From Flavobacteriaceae bacterium (GTDB lineage Bacteria; Bacteroidota; Bacteroidia; Flavobacteriales; Flavobacteriaceae), in contig NZMG01000043.1 of assembly GCA_002694465.1 (NCBI GenBank), positions 1-64,000 of the forward strand: a stretch of DNA of 64,000 nt. Direction: 5' to 3'. This document shows, one piece after another, positions 20,413-28,737 of the stretch. The position numbers and the translations under genes are program-made. Within the stretch, counting starts at the first letter, position 1, and the number at the start of each line of letters is the position of its first letter. The notes below the pieces were generated by a model. That model worked only from the letters and a program-made list of their open reading frames with translations. It searched no databases and had not been told where the DNA came from.

Positions 20413-20607
20413 CTAAATTTCCTCAGCGTCACGTAGTCCTTGAATGTACTGCGCTTTCTGAACTTGCTTTCTGCGTTTTACAGAAGGCTTAGTAAATTGT
20501 TGTCTATCTCTTAATTGACGCATAGTTCCCGTTTTGTCGAACTTACGCTTAAAACGCTTTAGCGCTCTATCAATATTTTCTCCGTCTTTTACTGGTATTA
20601 TTAACAT
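20413..20607 (-). CDS. rpsU: 30S ribosomal protein S21
   Basis: The 64-aa basic protein (MLIIPVKDGENIDRALKRF..., then RQQFTKPSVKRRKQ) is S21. The frame is open upstream to 20640, but ATG 20607 is the start. A perfect Shine-Dalgarno AGGAGGTGA lies 7 nt before it, and a -7 element at 20638-20645 puts the transcription start downstream of the longer candidate. In Flavobacteriia the ribosome hides its anti-Shine-Dalgarno sequence with help from S21, and rpsU is a known exception that keeps a strong Shine-Dalgarno, allowing autoregulation. A terminator follows, so rpsU is largely monocistronic. Confidence 0.95.
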   Translation of the reverse strand: MLIIPVKDGENIDRALKRFKRKFDKTGTMRQLRDRQQFTKPSVKRRKQVQKAQYIQGLRDAEEI

Positions 20608-20614
20608 AGTGTCA

Positions 20615-20623
20615 TCACCTCCT
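20615..20623 (-). promoter_or_regulatory. Unusual perfect Shine-Dalgarno sequence of rpsU
   Basis: The minus strand reads AGGAGGTGA (AGGAGGTGAT counting one more base), fully complementary to the 16S rRNA 3' end and well spaced from ATG 20607. It is the only strong example I saw before a gene in the window and fixes the start codon. Its likely role is translational feedback by S21. Confidence 0.85.
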
Positions 20624-20637
20624 CTCTTTAGGGACGG

Positions 20638-20645
20638 CAAATATA
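20638..20645 (-). promoter_or_regulatory. Predicted -7 element of rpsU
   Basis: The minus strand reads TATATTTG, a perfect TAnnTTTG match, 31 nt upstream of ATG 20607. It leaves a leader of about 25 nt that contains the Shine-Dalgarno sequence and little else. Confidence 0.6.
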
Positions 20646-20686
20646 AAAAGTAATTTATAATTAGCGTAAAATAAAATGCAAAAAGT

Positions 20687-22114
20687 TTATTCCTTAAATA
20701 ATGAAGCCCGTTTACTTAAATCCCTAATGAGTTTTTCTTCTTCGGCACTTTCAAGTAACACATTATAGTTTCTCCAAAATCCTTCATTGTATGGCCTTGG
20801 TGCAAAAATATCTGAAGACCATTCTTTTTGCAATGATTCTGAAATAACTTCTGGATCTTGAATGACTTCTGAAAATAGAATCTCCTGAATGGTATAATAA
20901 TACTGTTCGTCTTTATCAATGCCCTGCTCCTCTTCATTCTTCTCTCTATCCGAAGATCGATCCCCAATGTTCACCAATTTTGGTGTTTCGTAATACAAAT
21001 AACTTGGGTACATTTTATCATTGTATTCCCTATATGTTATAACAAGTTTATGATTTACATTCGTATCAAAAAGGCTTTTGCTTCTTCTTTTTTGCACATC
21101 AGAAGCTGCAACGAGTTCGTATTCCAATTTTTTGACCGCGTAATTATCATAATAAATATAGATCCACCCTTTGGCTTCGAAGCCTTCGTTGTAAACATTT
21201 TCAGTATTCAAGCCAACAAAATCTTTACTTTTTGTGATCCTTATTTTGTACAATTTTCGGCCATCATCCACTAAGATAGTATCCAACACAAATTGATGCT
21301 TGTCTAGCATTCCTTTTCCAAACAATGCATCGCGAGTGTTGGAATTACGAATTAAATTTAGTTGTCCTTTAAACAAATTTTCAACACCGGTAAGTCTACT
21401 ATCATTCCATTTAATGGCATTGACTAAGGTTTTGGTTTTAATGGTATCTCTAAGAAGATTTTTTGACCTCAACTTTTTATTTCCACCGTGATAGCGCAGA
21501 TAGGATGCATACGCAAAGAGACTATCCACATCACGTAAATCGTAACTCTTTCGGTTTTCATCAACGTTTATTTTTAAGTTCTTTCTAGATCCTGAAGCAA
21601 AACTAGAATCATATAGGGTAAGCGCACTTTCAATAAGCCATTTGTATTCTTTTTTGTTTCGCTCTCTATGTCTTAAAAATCCCTTTTGAAGATAGGGCCC
21701 ATCTGGCATATTGCGATCCAATCTTTCCATGGCTCTTACCACTATTCCGTTACCATCGGTGGGTCTAGGATCGGCAACAATAAGTACTTCATCCAATGAG
21801 GCAATATCCTCTTCCAAAAATACCTCTTGGGTATTATCAAATTCACTTACCAAGGTTTTAAAGCTTTTAAAGCCAATGGAAGAAATTACCAAAGTATCAT
21901 TCTTGTGCTCCTGCGGAACCAACAACACAAACTTTCCATCAATGTTACTCACCGTACCTATGGTCGAATTTTGCACGTACACACTAGCGCTTTCTATAGG
22001 CTCGAAGGTTAAAAAATCTGAAATTTTGCTTTTGATTTCAATTTGCCCATAAGTATTTATAAAGAATAGGCTTATGAATAAAGTTAAGAAATGCTTAGAA
22101 TAACGATACTTCAT
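20687..22114 (-). CDS. Surface protein with N-terminal carboxypeptidase-like regulatory domain
   Basis: The 475-aa protein has a signal peptide (residues 1-23, ending NTYGQ). A CarboxypepD_reg-like domain follows at about 27-110, with the pattern PIESASVYVQNSTIGTVSN and IDGKFVLLVP typical of Bacteroidota outer-membrane proteins. The remaining ~360 residues form a conserved flavobacterial region rich in beta strands, with no TonB plug or barrel motif that I can see. Similar proteins are annotated only as carboxypeptidase-like regulatory-domain proteins, so function is unknown. It lies 28 bp downstream of the acyl-CoA dehydrogenase gene. Confidence 0.8.
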   Translation of the reverse strand: MKYRYSKHFLTLFISLFFINTYGQIEIKSKISDFLTFEPIESASVYVQNSTIGTVSNIDGKFVLLVPQEHKNDTLVISSIGFKSFKTLVSEFDNTQEVFLEEDIASLDEVLIVADPRPTDGNGIVVRAMERLDRNMPDGPYLQKGFLRHRERNKKEYKWLIESALTLYDSSFASGSRKNLKINVDENRKSYDLRDVDSLFAYASYLRYHGGNKKLRSKNLLRDTIKTKTLVNAIKWNDSRLTGVENLFKGQLNLIRNSNTRDALFGKGMLDKHQFVLDTILVDDGRKLYKIRITKSKDFVGLNTENVYNEGFEAKGWIYIYYDNYAVKKLEYELVAASDVQKRRSKSLFDTNVNHKLVITYREYNDKMYPSYLYYETPKLVNIGDRSSDREKNEEEQGIDKDEQYYYTIQEILFSEVIQDPEVISESLQKEWSSDIFAPRPYNEGFWRNYNVLLESAEEEKLIRDLSKRASLFKE

Positions 22115-22142
22115 CTTTAAAGTTTAAGTTGTTAGTAGGTCG

Positions 22143-23309
22143 TTAGGTTGCTGGTTTATATGTTTTACCATCAATTACCATTTTGGCTATAATCTCTCTC
22201 AAAATCTCCGATGTGCCACCACCAATAGGACCTAGTCTACTATCACGCAATAACCTTGCCATTGGGTAGTCCTCCATATAGCCATAGCCTCCTAAAAGTT
22301 GCAGACACTCGTAAGCAACCTCATCGGCTACTTTGGTAGAAAATAGTTTCGACATAGTAGCTTCTTTCACCACATATTGTCCTTCTCCTAAACTCTTAGC
22401 CACATTATAATTAAAGGTTTTAGAAATTTCAACTTCTGTTGACAAATCTGCCACTTTATGCCGTAAGGCTTGAAATTTTGAAATACTCTGTCCAAAAGCC
22501 ATACGGTCTTTCATATATTGAATAGTATATTCCAACGCCCATTCACTTCTTGCGTGTGCATTAATCCCCATCACCAATCGCTCTAATGCAAAGTGTTGCA
22601 TAATGTAAGGGAAACCCATATTTTCTTCTCCCATTAAGTTTTCCACAGGAATTTTGACATTGTCAAATGCTATTTCACCAGTGTCACTTGCTCGCCATCC
22701 CAATTTATCCAGTTTTGTGGCAGAAACACCCGGAGTTTCTCTATCTATTACAAATATGCTTATACCTTTATTCCCAAGTTCGGGTTTGGTTTTAGCTGCT
22801 ACAATTAAATAATCGCTATACACCCCATTTGTAATAAACGTTTTTGAACCGTTAATTATATAATGGTTTCCATCTTTTACCGCTGTAGAACGCATCCCAC
22901 TTACATCACTTCCTCCAAAGGGTTCCGTAATGCAAAGACAGCCCATTTTTTCACCAGAAATACTAGGTGCTAAATACTTTTCTTTTTGAGCTTCATTTCC
23001 TTCCTTTTCAAGATGCGTCATGGCCAAATAGGTATGTGCCCACATGGCTGCAGCAAAACCACCACTATTTAATCGTTGCATTTCTTCAAGGAAAATAACC
23101 ATGTAGAAAATGTCTAAATTTAATCCGCCATATTTCTCCGGATAGGAAATTCCGAAATAGCCCATTTCGCCCATTTTTTTCCATATAAAACGGTCTATGA
23201 TCCCAGATTCTTCCCAGGCATCAATATGTGGAGCTACTTCCTTCTGAAGGAAATCACGAAAAGTCTTTCTAAAATATTGATGTTCTTCAGTAAAATATTG
23301 ATCATTCAT
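22143..23309 (-). CDS. Acyl-CoA dehydrogenase
   Basis: The 388-aa flavoenzyme has the family domain order: N-terminal helices, a middle beta domain with CITEPFGGSDVSGMRSTA and SKTFITNGVYSDYLIV, and a C-terminal helical domain with FGQSISKFQALRHKVAD and the ending QLLGGYGYMEDYPMARLLRD. It oxidises acyl-CoA thioesters to enoyl-CoA and passes electrons to ETF. The substrate cannot be told by eye; the closing GPIGGGTSEI resembles long-chain and branched-chain types. It may be transcribed with the following CarboxypepD_reg gene. Confidence 0.93.
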   Translation of the reverse strand: MNDQYFTEEHQYFRKTFRDFLQKEVAPHIDAWEESGIIDRFIWKKMGEMGYFGISYPEKYGGLNLDIFYMVIFLEEMQRLNSGGFAAAMWAHTYLAMTHLEKEGNEAQKEKYLAPSISGEKMGCLCITEPFGGSDVSGMRSTAVKDGNHYIINGSKTFITNGVYSDYLIVAAKTKPELGNKGISIFVIDRETPGVSATKLDKLGWRASDTGEIAFDNVKIPVENLMGEENMGFPYIMQHFALERLVMGINAHARSEWALEYTIQYMKDRMAFGQSISKFQALRHKVADLSTEVEISKTFNYNVAKSLGEGQYVVKEATMSKLFSTKVADEVAYECLQLLGGYGYMEDYPMARLLRDSRLGPIGGGTSEILREIIAKMVIDGKTYKPAT

Positions 23310-23357
23310 CTATTTGGTCGCTTTAAAAGTCTTCAATTCCCCGAAGCTTTTGGGAAA

Positions 23358-24236
23358 TTATTCAGCTAGCAAATATAGTTTAATTAGCTGTAATTTTTGA
23401 ACGGTAATTCCTTCAATTTTCGATAATTCATTCAAATCCGCAATCCCATTTCGCAAATGAACGAATTCCCAAATATCTTTTGCTAGTGCAAACGAAATAC
23501 CAGGAAGTGTTGCAATATCTGAAGCCGACGAATGATTGATATTCATTTTTTGAATTTCTTTGGGTGATTTTACAGTAAACTTATTTAGAGCTCTGTGTAC
23601 TACCGAAGCATCTAAACCATACACAAAATAAAGCTGGACATCATCTGTAAACCCGCCCAATTTGCTACGATATTCAATGATTCGATTGCTTAGGGCATCA
23701 CCTATACCACTTACTTCCATGAACTGTTCTTTTGAGGCCTTGTTTAAATCTGTTTTTTCAGAAAATGATAGCACTTTATTATAGGAATTTGTCTTAGTAT
23801 TCCTTTTGGGATGGGTTACCCACTCTGGAAATTTAAAATAGGGACTTATTGAGTCCAACCATTTTTGGTTTACTCCTGTAACTTTCTTAAAATCTGAAAC
23901 TGAATTGATCCACTTACCCTCATCTCTAAAAGCCTTTAGTTTGTCATATTCTTCTGTTCTCATTCCTAACGTGTACGCTTTAAAATCTGTAATGAAATTA
24001 GGATTAAAAGGGTATAATTTGGGTTTTCTTTTATGAAGTTCAACCTTACGAAGTGAATCCATTTCTTTTTGAAGTATCAAAACTTGAGGATTGTCTATTA
24101 TGAAGGAAGATTCAGAAGAAAAACTAAAGAAATAATTAAGATAAATAAGCAGTATAATTAGTAACGACAAAAGTAAAATCCCACTTTGCTCGCTTCGAGT
24201 GAACCGAAAGTGGGATTTTAAAAAATTTTGAAACAT
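23358..24236 (-). CDS. Membrane-anchored helix-hairpin-helix protein (ComEA-like)
   Basis: Of 292 residues, about 18-38 form a single membrane anchor after a basic N-terminus (HFRFTRSEQSG). The C-terminal half carries repeated helix-hairpin-helix DNA-binding motifs: LNKASKEQFMEVSGIGDALSNRI near residue 165, HSSASDIATLPGISFALAKDI near 235, and a closing LNELSKIEGI segment. The architecture recalls ComEA, which binds incoming DNA during natural transformation, but ComEA is shorter with one HhH pair. A role in DNA uptake is inferred. Confidence 0.8.
   Translation of the reverse strand: MFQNFLKSHFRFTRSEQSGILLLSLLIILLIYLNYFFSFSSESSFIIDNPQVLILQKEMDSLRKVELHKRKPKLYPFNPNFITDFKAYTLGMRTEEYDKLKAFRDEGKWINSVSDFKKVTGVNQKWLDSISPYFKFPEWVTHPKRNTKTNSYNKVLSFSEKTDLNKASKEQFMEVSGIGDALSNRIIEYRSKLGGFTDDVQLYFVYGLDASVVHRALNKFTVKSPKEIQKMNINHSSASDIATLPGISFALAKDIWEFVHLRNGIADLNELSKIEGITVQKLQLIKLYLLAE
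23370..23377 (-). promoter_or_regulatory. Possible -7 element for the acyl-CoA dehydrogenase gene
   Basis: The minus strand reads TATATTTG inside the last codons of the HhH-protein gene, about 61 nt before the acyl-CoA dehydrogenase start. The consensus match is perfect, but the location inside a coding end lowers confidence. Confidence 0.35.
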
Positions 24237-24294
24237 AACTCCACATTTTAAATGCTAACGGGGAGTTAATGCACTATAAATTTAAAAAAATATT

Positions 24295-25998
24295 TTAATC
24301 TTTTAAAGCATCTCTTTTCAATTTAATAGCATCGAGATAACGATTTAATTGTTTTTTAACAACTGGGAATAAGAAGTATAATCCTATCATATTAGGGAAT
24401 ACCATTGCAAAAATCATTGCATCAGAGAAATCCCAAATAGATTGCATACTTGCTGCAGCACCTATAACGATAAAAGTTAAGAATAAAATTTTATACACTA
24501 AATCGGCTGTTTTTCCTCTTCCAAAAAGGAATTTCCATGATTGCAATCCATAATACGACCAAGAAATCATCGTTGAAACTGCAAATAGCACCACTGCAAT
24601 GGTTAGGAAAATATTTGAGTAAGGAATAAACTCTGCAAATGCTTTGGATGTTATTCCAGCTCCTTCGTAAGAAATACCATCTATGATAGCAACGCCTTCA
24701 CCTGTTATATCTCCGTATTCAAAATAACCGCCAAAATTAAATATTACAATAACCAATGCTGTCATCGTACAAATAACTACAGTATCGATAAAAGGCTCTA
24801 ACAAGGCTACTAATCCTTCACTAGCCGAATATTTAGTGCGTACCGCAGAGTGAGCAATGGAAGCAGAACCTGCCCCAGCCTCGTTTGAGAACGCCGCTCG
24901 TTTAAATCCAACTAATAATACCCCAATTAAACTACCCACACCAATTGCGGTAGGATTAAAAGCTTCCTTGACAATTAGCGCAATTGCATCATCCAATAAT
25001 CCAAAATTACTAAAGATGATATATAAACATGCCAATATATAAAATACCGCCATAAAAGGGACTACTTTTTCGGTAACAGATGCAATTCGCTTAATACCAC
25101 CAATAATGATAATACCTACAAAGAATGCAAGCACTAATCCTATAATGGTTCCAGCCATAGTGCTTTCAGTTCCAAACATTTCTTTAAGTACTATGGTCGC
25201 CTGATTTGATTGGGCTGCATTACCTCCTCCAAAAGATCCTCCAATACAGAAAATAGCAAAGAATACCGCAGCTATTTTACCAAGGGTAGCAAATCCTTTT
25301 TCTTTAAGTCCTTTGGTTAAGTAATACATAGGTCCACCATACACAGTTCCATCTTCACCAACATCTCTATATTGAACTCCAAGTGTACATTCAACAAATT
25401 TGGTAGACATTCCTAATAGTCCACAAACAATCATCCAAAAAGTAGCTCCTGGACCTCCCAAAGCAATAGCCAAAGCAACACCCGCAATATTTCCATTACC
25501 AACAGTACCTGAAACAGCTGTTGCCAATGCTTGAAAATGGGATACTTCACCATCACTACTTTCATCACGAATGGTATCCCTAATATCTCCATCTATGGCC
25601 AATTCATCATCAAGAGTTCCAATATGGTGGTCGATATCTTCCACCTTATTCATATCGACTCCTTGGGCAATCCCATCTTCACCGTACAATATTTTAGCTC
25701 CATGTTTTTCAATATCTTCATACTTTCCTCGCACAGTGTTAATTGCTTTTCCAAAAAACCGAATATTTGGAAATCCAAAATAAATGGTAAAGAAAGCCGC
25801 ACTACCTACCAAAAGCACAATGATAAATGGCACATTGGGATACACTTCAAAAAAGATGACATTAGAAAAGAAACTAGAAATAGGAGCAAATGCTTGATCT
25901 ATCTTTTGGTCTATACCAATTTCTTCAGTGGCAGTTTCTTGCGCAAAAGTTACTAATGGAATAATAAAACTTAGAATGGAAAGAAGGAATTTCTTCAT
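24295..25998 (-). CDS. Sodium:alanine symporter family protein (AGCS)
   Basis: The 567-aa inner-membrane transporter has family signatures: ATAVSGTVGNGNIAGVALAIALGGPGATFW, AAFSNEAGAGSASIAHSA and many hydrophobic segments to residue ~555. It imports alanine or glycine with Na+. Two features differ from the shorter classical members: a cleavable-looking signal peptide (residues 1-19, ending TFAQE) and an acidic insertion at about residues 90-150 with several ED and DD pairs just before the first conserved motif. No operon partner is evident. Confidence 0.92.
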   Translation of the reverse strand: MKKFLLSILSFIIPLVTFAQETATEEIGIDQKIDQAFAPISSFFSNVIFFEVYPNVPFIIVLLVGSAAFFTIYFGFPNIRFFGKAINTVRGKYEDIEKHGAKILYGEDGIAQGVDMNKVEDIDHHIGTLDDELAIDGDIRDTIRDESSDGEVSHFQALATAVSGTVGNGNIAGVALAIALGGPGATFWMIVCGLLGMSTKFVECTLGVQYRDVGEDGTVYGGPMYYLTKGLKEKGFATLGKIAAVFFAIFCIGGSFGGGNAAQSNQATIVLKEMFGTESTMAGTIIGLVLAFFVGIIIIGGIKRIASVTEKVVPFMAVFYILACLYIIFSNFGLLDDAIALIVKEAFNPTAIGVGSLIGVLLVGFKRAAFSNEAGAGSASIAHSAVRTKYSASEGLVALLEPFIDTVVICTMTALVIVIFNFGGYFEYGDITGEGVAIIDGISYEGAGITSKAFAEFIPYSNIFLTIAVVLFAVSTMISWSYYGLQSWKFLFGRGKTADLVYKILFLTFIVIGAAASMQSIWDFSDAMIFAMVFPNMIGLYFLFPVVKKQLNRYLDAIKLKRDALKD

Positions 25999-26095
25999 GA
26001 TGGGTTTTTTAGTTAGTATTTAGTTTTTCAGCACAGCAAGATGCTAAAAAAAATAGCTTTTTCAAATTTTTACTGCGTATTAATTACCGTATATC

Positions 26096-27106
26096 CTAAA
26101 CTTGGTACTGCGCTTTTAAATTTTCAATCTGATTTGGTCGTCCAATTAAAATTAATTTTGAATCTTTTTTCAAAACTAAGGAAGGTTCTGGGTTAACAAT
26201 ATACTCCCCTTCTGGGGTTTTATACCCAATAATAGAACATCCTGTTTTTTTTCGAAGATCTAAATCTTTTATAGCTTGTTCCTTTCCACTTGGACACACT
26301 TTTTCAAACGGGATTTGTTCTACATTTATGCTGTCTTCTTCTCCAGAAACCGTAAGATTATCTAAAAACTCAACCAAATCTGGGACTACTACCAAGGATG
26401 CCATATGGTCTCCTCCTATTTTGTCTGGCATGATGACATTATCGGCCCCAGCTAACTTCAATTTTTTATAACTGGTTTCTTCTGTAGCACGGCTAATTAT
26501 TTTTAAATCTTTATTAATCTGTCGTGCAGAAAGCACTACAAAAAGGTTATCTGCATCACTGGGCAACGCCGAAATTAACGTAGCGGCTCTTTCAATCCCT
26601 GCTTTTATTAGGACTTCATCTTCATTTGCGTTTCCTGTTACAAATAGATGGTCTTCATCCGAAAAGCGTTCTACTACCTCTTCATTTTTTTCTACAACAA
26701 CATAATCCTTATTATAAGCTTCTAATTTTTGTACCGCCTGCATTCCGTTTCTTCCAAAACCACAAATAATAACATGATTGTGAAGTTTGTCTATTCTTTG
26801 TTGCACTTTTCTTTGTCTTAAATTACCTATATTACTCTTACTTAAAATATATTCGGAAATTACACTTATTGCATACCCAACGATAAAGATACTTGAAAGA
26901 ATAAGAAATGAAGTAAAAATCTTTTCTGAAGCACTCATGGGGTGTAGCTCTCCAAAACCCACCGTGGTTATCGTAATGACCGTCATATAGACAGCATCTA
27001 TCCACAAATAATCAAACAGAAATTTAAACCCTAAAATCCCCATAAAAAAAACGAGGATCAACAATCCTAAAGCTCCTGTAAATCTTGAATGAAAAAACCT
27101 ACTCAT
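26096..27106 (-). CDS. Potassium channel with RCK (TrkA-N and TrkA-C) domains
   Basis: The 336-aa protein has two membrane helices (about 12-30 and 62-84) around a pore loop with the selectivity filter TTVGFGE (47-53). A cytoplasmic RCK domain follows, with the nucleotide-binding GFGRNG at 116-121, and a TrkA-C domain ends near 333. This is the two-helix, ligand-gated K+ channel layout of MthK and Kch relatives. The start overlaps the stop of the upstream PspC-like gene by 4 bp (ATGA), which implies translational coupling. Confidence 0.9.
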   Translation of the reverse strand: MSRFFHSRFTGALGLLILVFFMGILGFKFLFDYLWIDAVYMTVITITTVGFGELHPMSASEKIFTSFLILSSIFIVGYAISVISEYILSKSNIGNLRQRKVQQRIDKLHNHVIICGFGRNGMQAVQKLEAYNKDYVVVEKNEEVVERFSDEDHLFVTGNANEDEVLIKAGIERAATLISALPSDADNLFVVLSARQINKDLKIISRATEETSYKKLKLAGADNVIMPDKIGGDHMASLVVVPDLVEFLDNLTVSGEEDSINVEQIPFEKVCPSGKEQAIKDLDLRKKTGCSIIGYKTPEGEYIVNPEPSLVLKKDSKLILIGRPNQIENLKAQYQV

Positions 27107-27333
27107 AAATCGAAAACCGAACTTCTCTTAGTGTAAACTAAATCTTTAATCTTAAGCCAAAAAGCCAATACCAAATATAAAGCAAATCCAGCCCCGAAGG
27201 TTGCAAAGGATACATAAATAAAAGACAGTCGAACTGTCTTAGCGCGCATCCCCAATCGCTCCGCCAATCGAGAACTTACATAAAAACCTCTTTTTTCGAA
27301 GTAATGACGTATGTTATAAACCATTTGAAGCAT
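27103..27333 (-). CDS. Small PspC-domain membrane protein
   Basis: The 76-aa protein matches the PspC domain by RHYFEKRGFYVSSRLAERLGMRAKTVRLSFIYVSF, followed by a membrane segment (about residues 38-60) and a short basic tail. PspC proteins take part in envelope-stress responses, but in Bacteroidota such small forms are uncharacterised. The gene overlaps the downstream K+-channel gene by 4 bp and follows the DUF2851 gene after 36 bp, so the three probably form one operon. Confidence 0.75.
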   Translation of the reverse strand: MLQMVYNIRHYFEKRGFYVSSRLAERLGMRAKTVRLSFIYVSFATFGAGFALYLVLAFWLKIKDLVYTKRSSVFDL

Positions 27334-27369
27334 GGATGCAAAATACTACATTTTTAAAGAATAAAAACG

Positions 27370-28641
27370 CTAGGATTTTAAAATATAATTCCCCACTTCA
27401 CATTGCATACAACGGTATTTATTGCAGTATTCATTCTTTAATTGCAGTAATGCTTGACTATGCCAAGCCGAATTTTCAATAGTTCTTAATGCCTGAAACT
27501 TTGTGATAGTTCTATTATTTTCAATGGGTAATGAAAGGGCTAAATCAATTAATTCTTCTGAAATGTCTTTCCCTTGTTGCGACTCATAAGCAAACTTTAA
27601 TGGAATAATAGTATTGATTATGAACAAATCTATTACTCCTTTAGTAATACTCTTTTTTCGTTTTGTGGAAGTGATTTCAAAATTGTAGTGTGCATCCCAA
27701 TATTCACTAGCAGCAACATTAAAAAGGTCGTAAAATTGTTCTTTGGTGGATGCTTCCATTACTTTTGAAAAAAGATGCGTATTGCCAGACCATAAAGTAG
27801 CTAATTGAGACAATCGTATGGTGGGAAAATTTGGAGGTCTAAGTCTAAAAAATTTTGAAGGAATCACCCCAACATTCGAGATTTTATACATGGTCTTAGA
27901 ATACTCATAACTATCTTTCAATAAACCAAAATATCTTCCTCCTTTTTCAATTTCCAACAAGCCAGCTTGCCCAAAAAGCAGGGCTTCCAATTTCAATAAA
28001 TTTCCGCCGCATTTCTTAATAATAGCATAATCTATAGATTTGGCGACACTATAAAACGAATCTGCATTTAACTTAAGCCCGAAGTTTTTTGACAGCATAT
28101 AAAACATAACGGCTTCCCAATTATTTTGGGTTTCAGAAAGCTCCTGTAAAATAAGGGTTGTTTTTTTCTGAAGCCGCTCTACAAACAATCGCCAAAACCA
28201 ACTTTGAAGAATAAAATCATCCACCCTTCCAAAATCATTCTCACAGGAAATAAATTGTTTTGTTTTTGAAAATAATTGACGGTATTGCAACAACGTTCTT
28301 TGCTCCACAATGTCTTTTACTTCTAGGGTTGGCAATACACTATTATCATTTCTAAAAATAGCTACATCGTGCTCCCATACCAAATGCAGTATTACATTAT
28401 CATAATTTGAATCTTTTTCGTGTTGATGGGCATACCAATCTGAAGACTTTATATGAATTTCTATATTCCCAACCCACAATTGTCCATCAATTTCTACATG
28501 CGCCAAAAGGAAATCGGGACCAGCATCCTGATTATGATGACCTACTTGTAAAACCTTGATGGGTTTTATGTCTGTTGTAAATAAATTAACTGTAGAAAAT
28601 TTTTGAAATTTCCACAGATAATGAAGAAAATCCTCCTTCAT
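27370..28641 (-). CDS. DUF2851 family protein
   Basis: The 423-aa soluble protein fits DUF2851. Its most conserved block is near the N-terminus: GHHNQDAGPDFLLAHVEIDG, then GNIEIHIKSSDW and NVILHLVWEHD. The block has the look of a PD-(D/E)XK nuclease core (a PD pair followed by an IEIHIK strand), though this is a by-eye suggestion. Residues 405-415 hold a CNKYRCMQC cysteine cluster. The biological role is unknown. It heads the PspC and K+-channel group. Confidence 0.8.
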   Translation of the reverse strand: MKEDFLHYLWKFQKFSTVNLFTTDIKPIKVLQVGHHNQDAGPDFLLAHVEIDGQLWVGNIEIHIKSSDWYAHQHEKDSNYDNVILHLVWEHDVAIFRNDNSVLPTLEVKDIVEQRTLLQYRQLFSKTKQFISCENDFGRVDDFILQSWFWRLFVERLQKKTTLILQELSETQNNWEAVMFYMLSKNFGLKLNADSFYSVAKSIDYAIIKKCGGNLLKLEALLFGQAGLLEIEKGGRYFGLLKDSYEYSKTMYKISNVGVIPSKFFRLRPPNFPTIRLSQLATLWSGNTHLFSKVMEASTKEQFYDLFNVAASEYWDAHYNFEITSTKRKKSITKGVIDLFIINTIIPLKFAYESQQGKDISEELIDLALSLPIENNRTITKFQALRTIENSAWHSQALLQLKNEYCNKYRCMQCEVGNYILKS

Positions 28642-28682
28642 GAGAGTTTAATATAGGGGGGAGTTATTCTGCGGAAGTCTAA

Positions 28683-28714
28683 AAATAAAAAAACCTCTCC
28701 AATTCTGGGAGGCT
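28683..28714 (-). terminator. Intrinsic terminator of the cysteine synthase gene
   Basis: On the minus strand GCCTCCC pairs imperfectly with GGAGAGG across a loop of 6 nt, followed by seven T residues. It lies 24 nt past the cysteine synthase stop codon. Confidence 0.7.
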
Positions 28715-28737
28715 TTTCTTACATATTTTGATTATTG

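Noticed and set aside
20413..20640. Longer rpsU starting at 20640
   Set aside because: That start lies at the predicted promoter, upstream of the transcription start. The perfect Shine-Dalgarno sequence points to ATG 20607.
25531..25956. Plus-strand open frame of 141 codons opposite the alanine symporter gene
   Set aside because: It is antisense to a well-supported coding region, has no recognisable protein features, and is explained by codon bias of the real gene.
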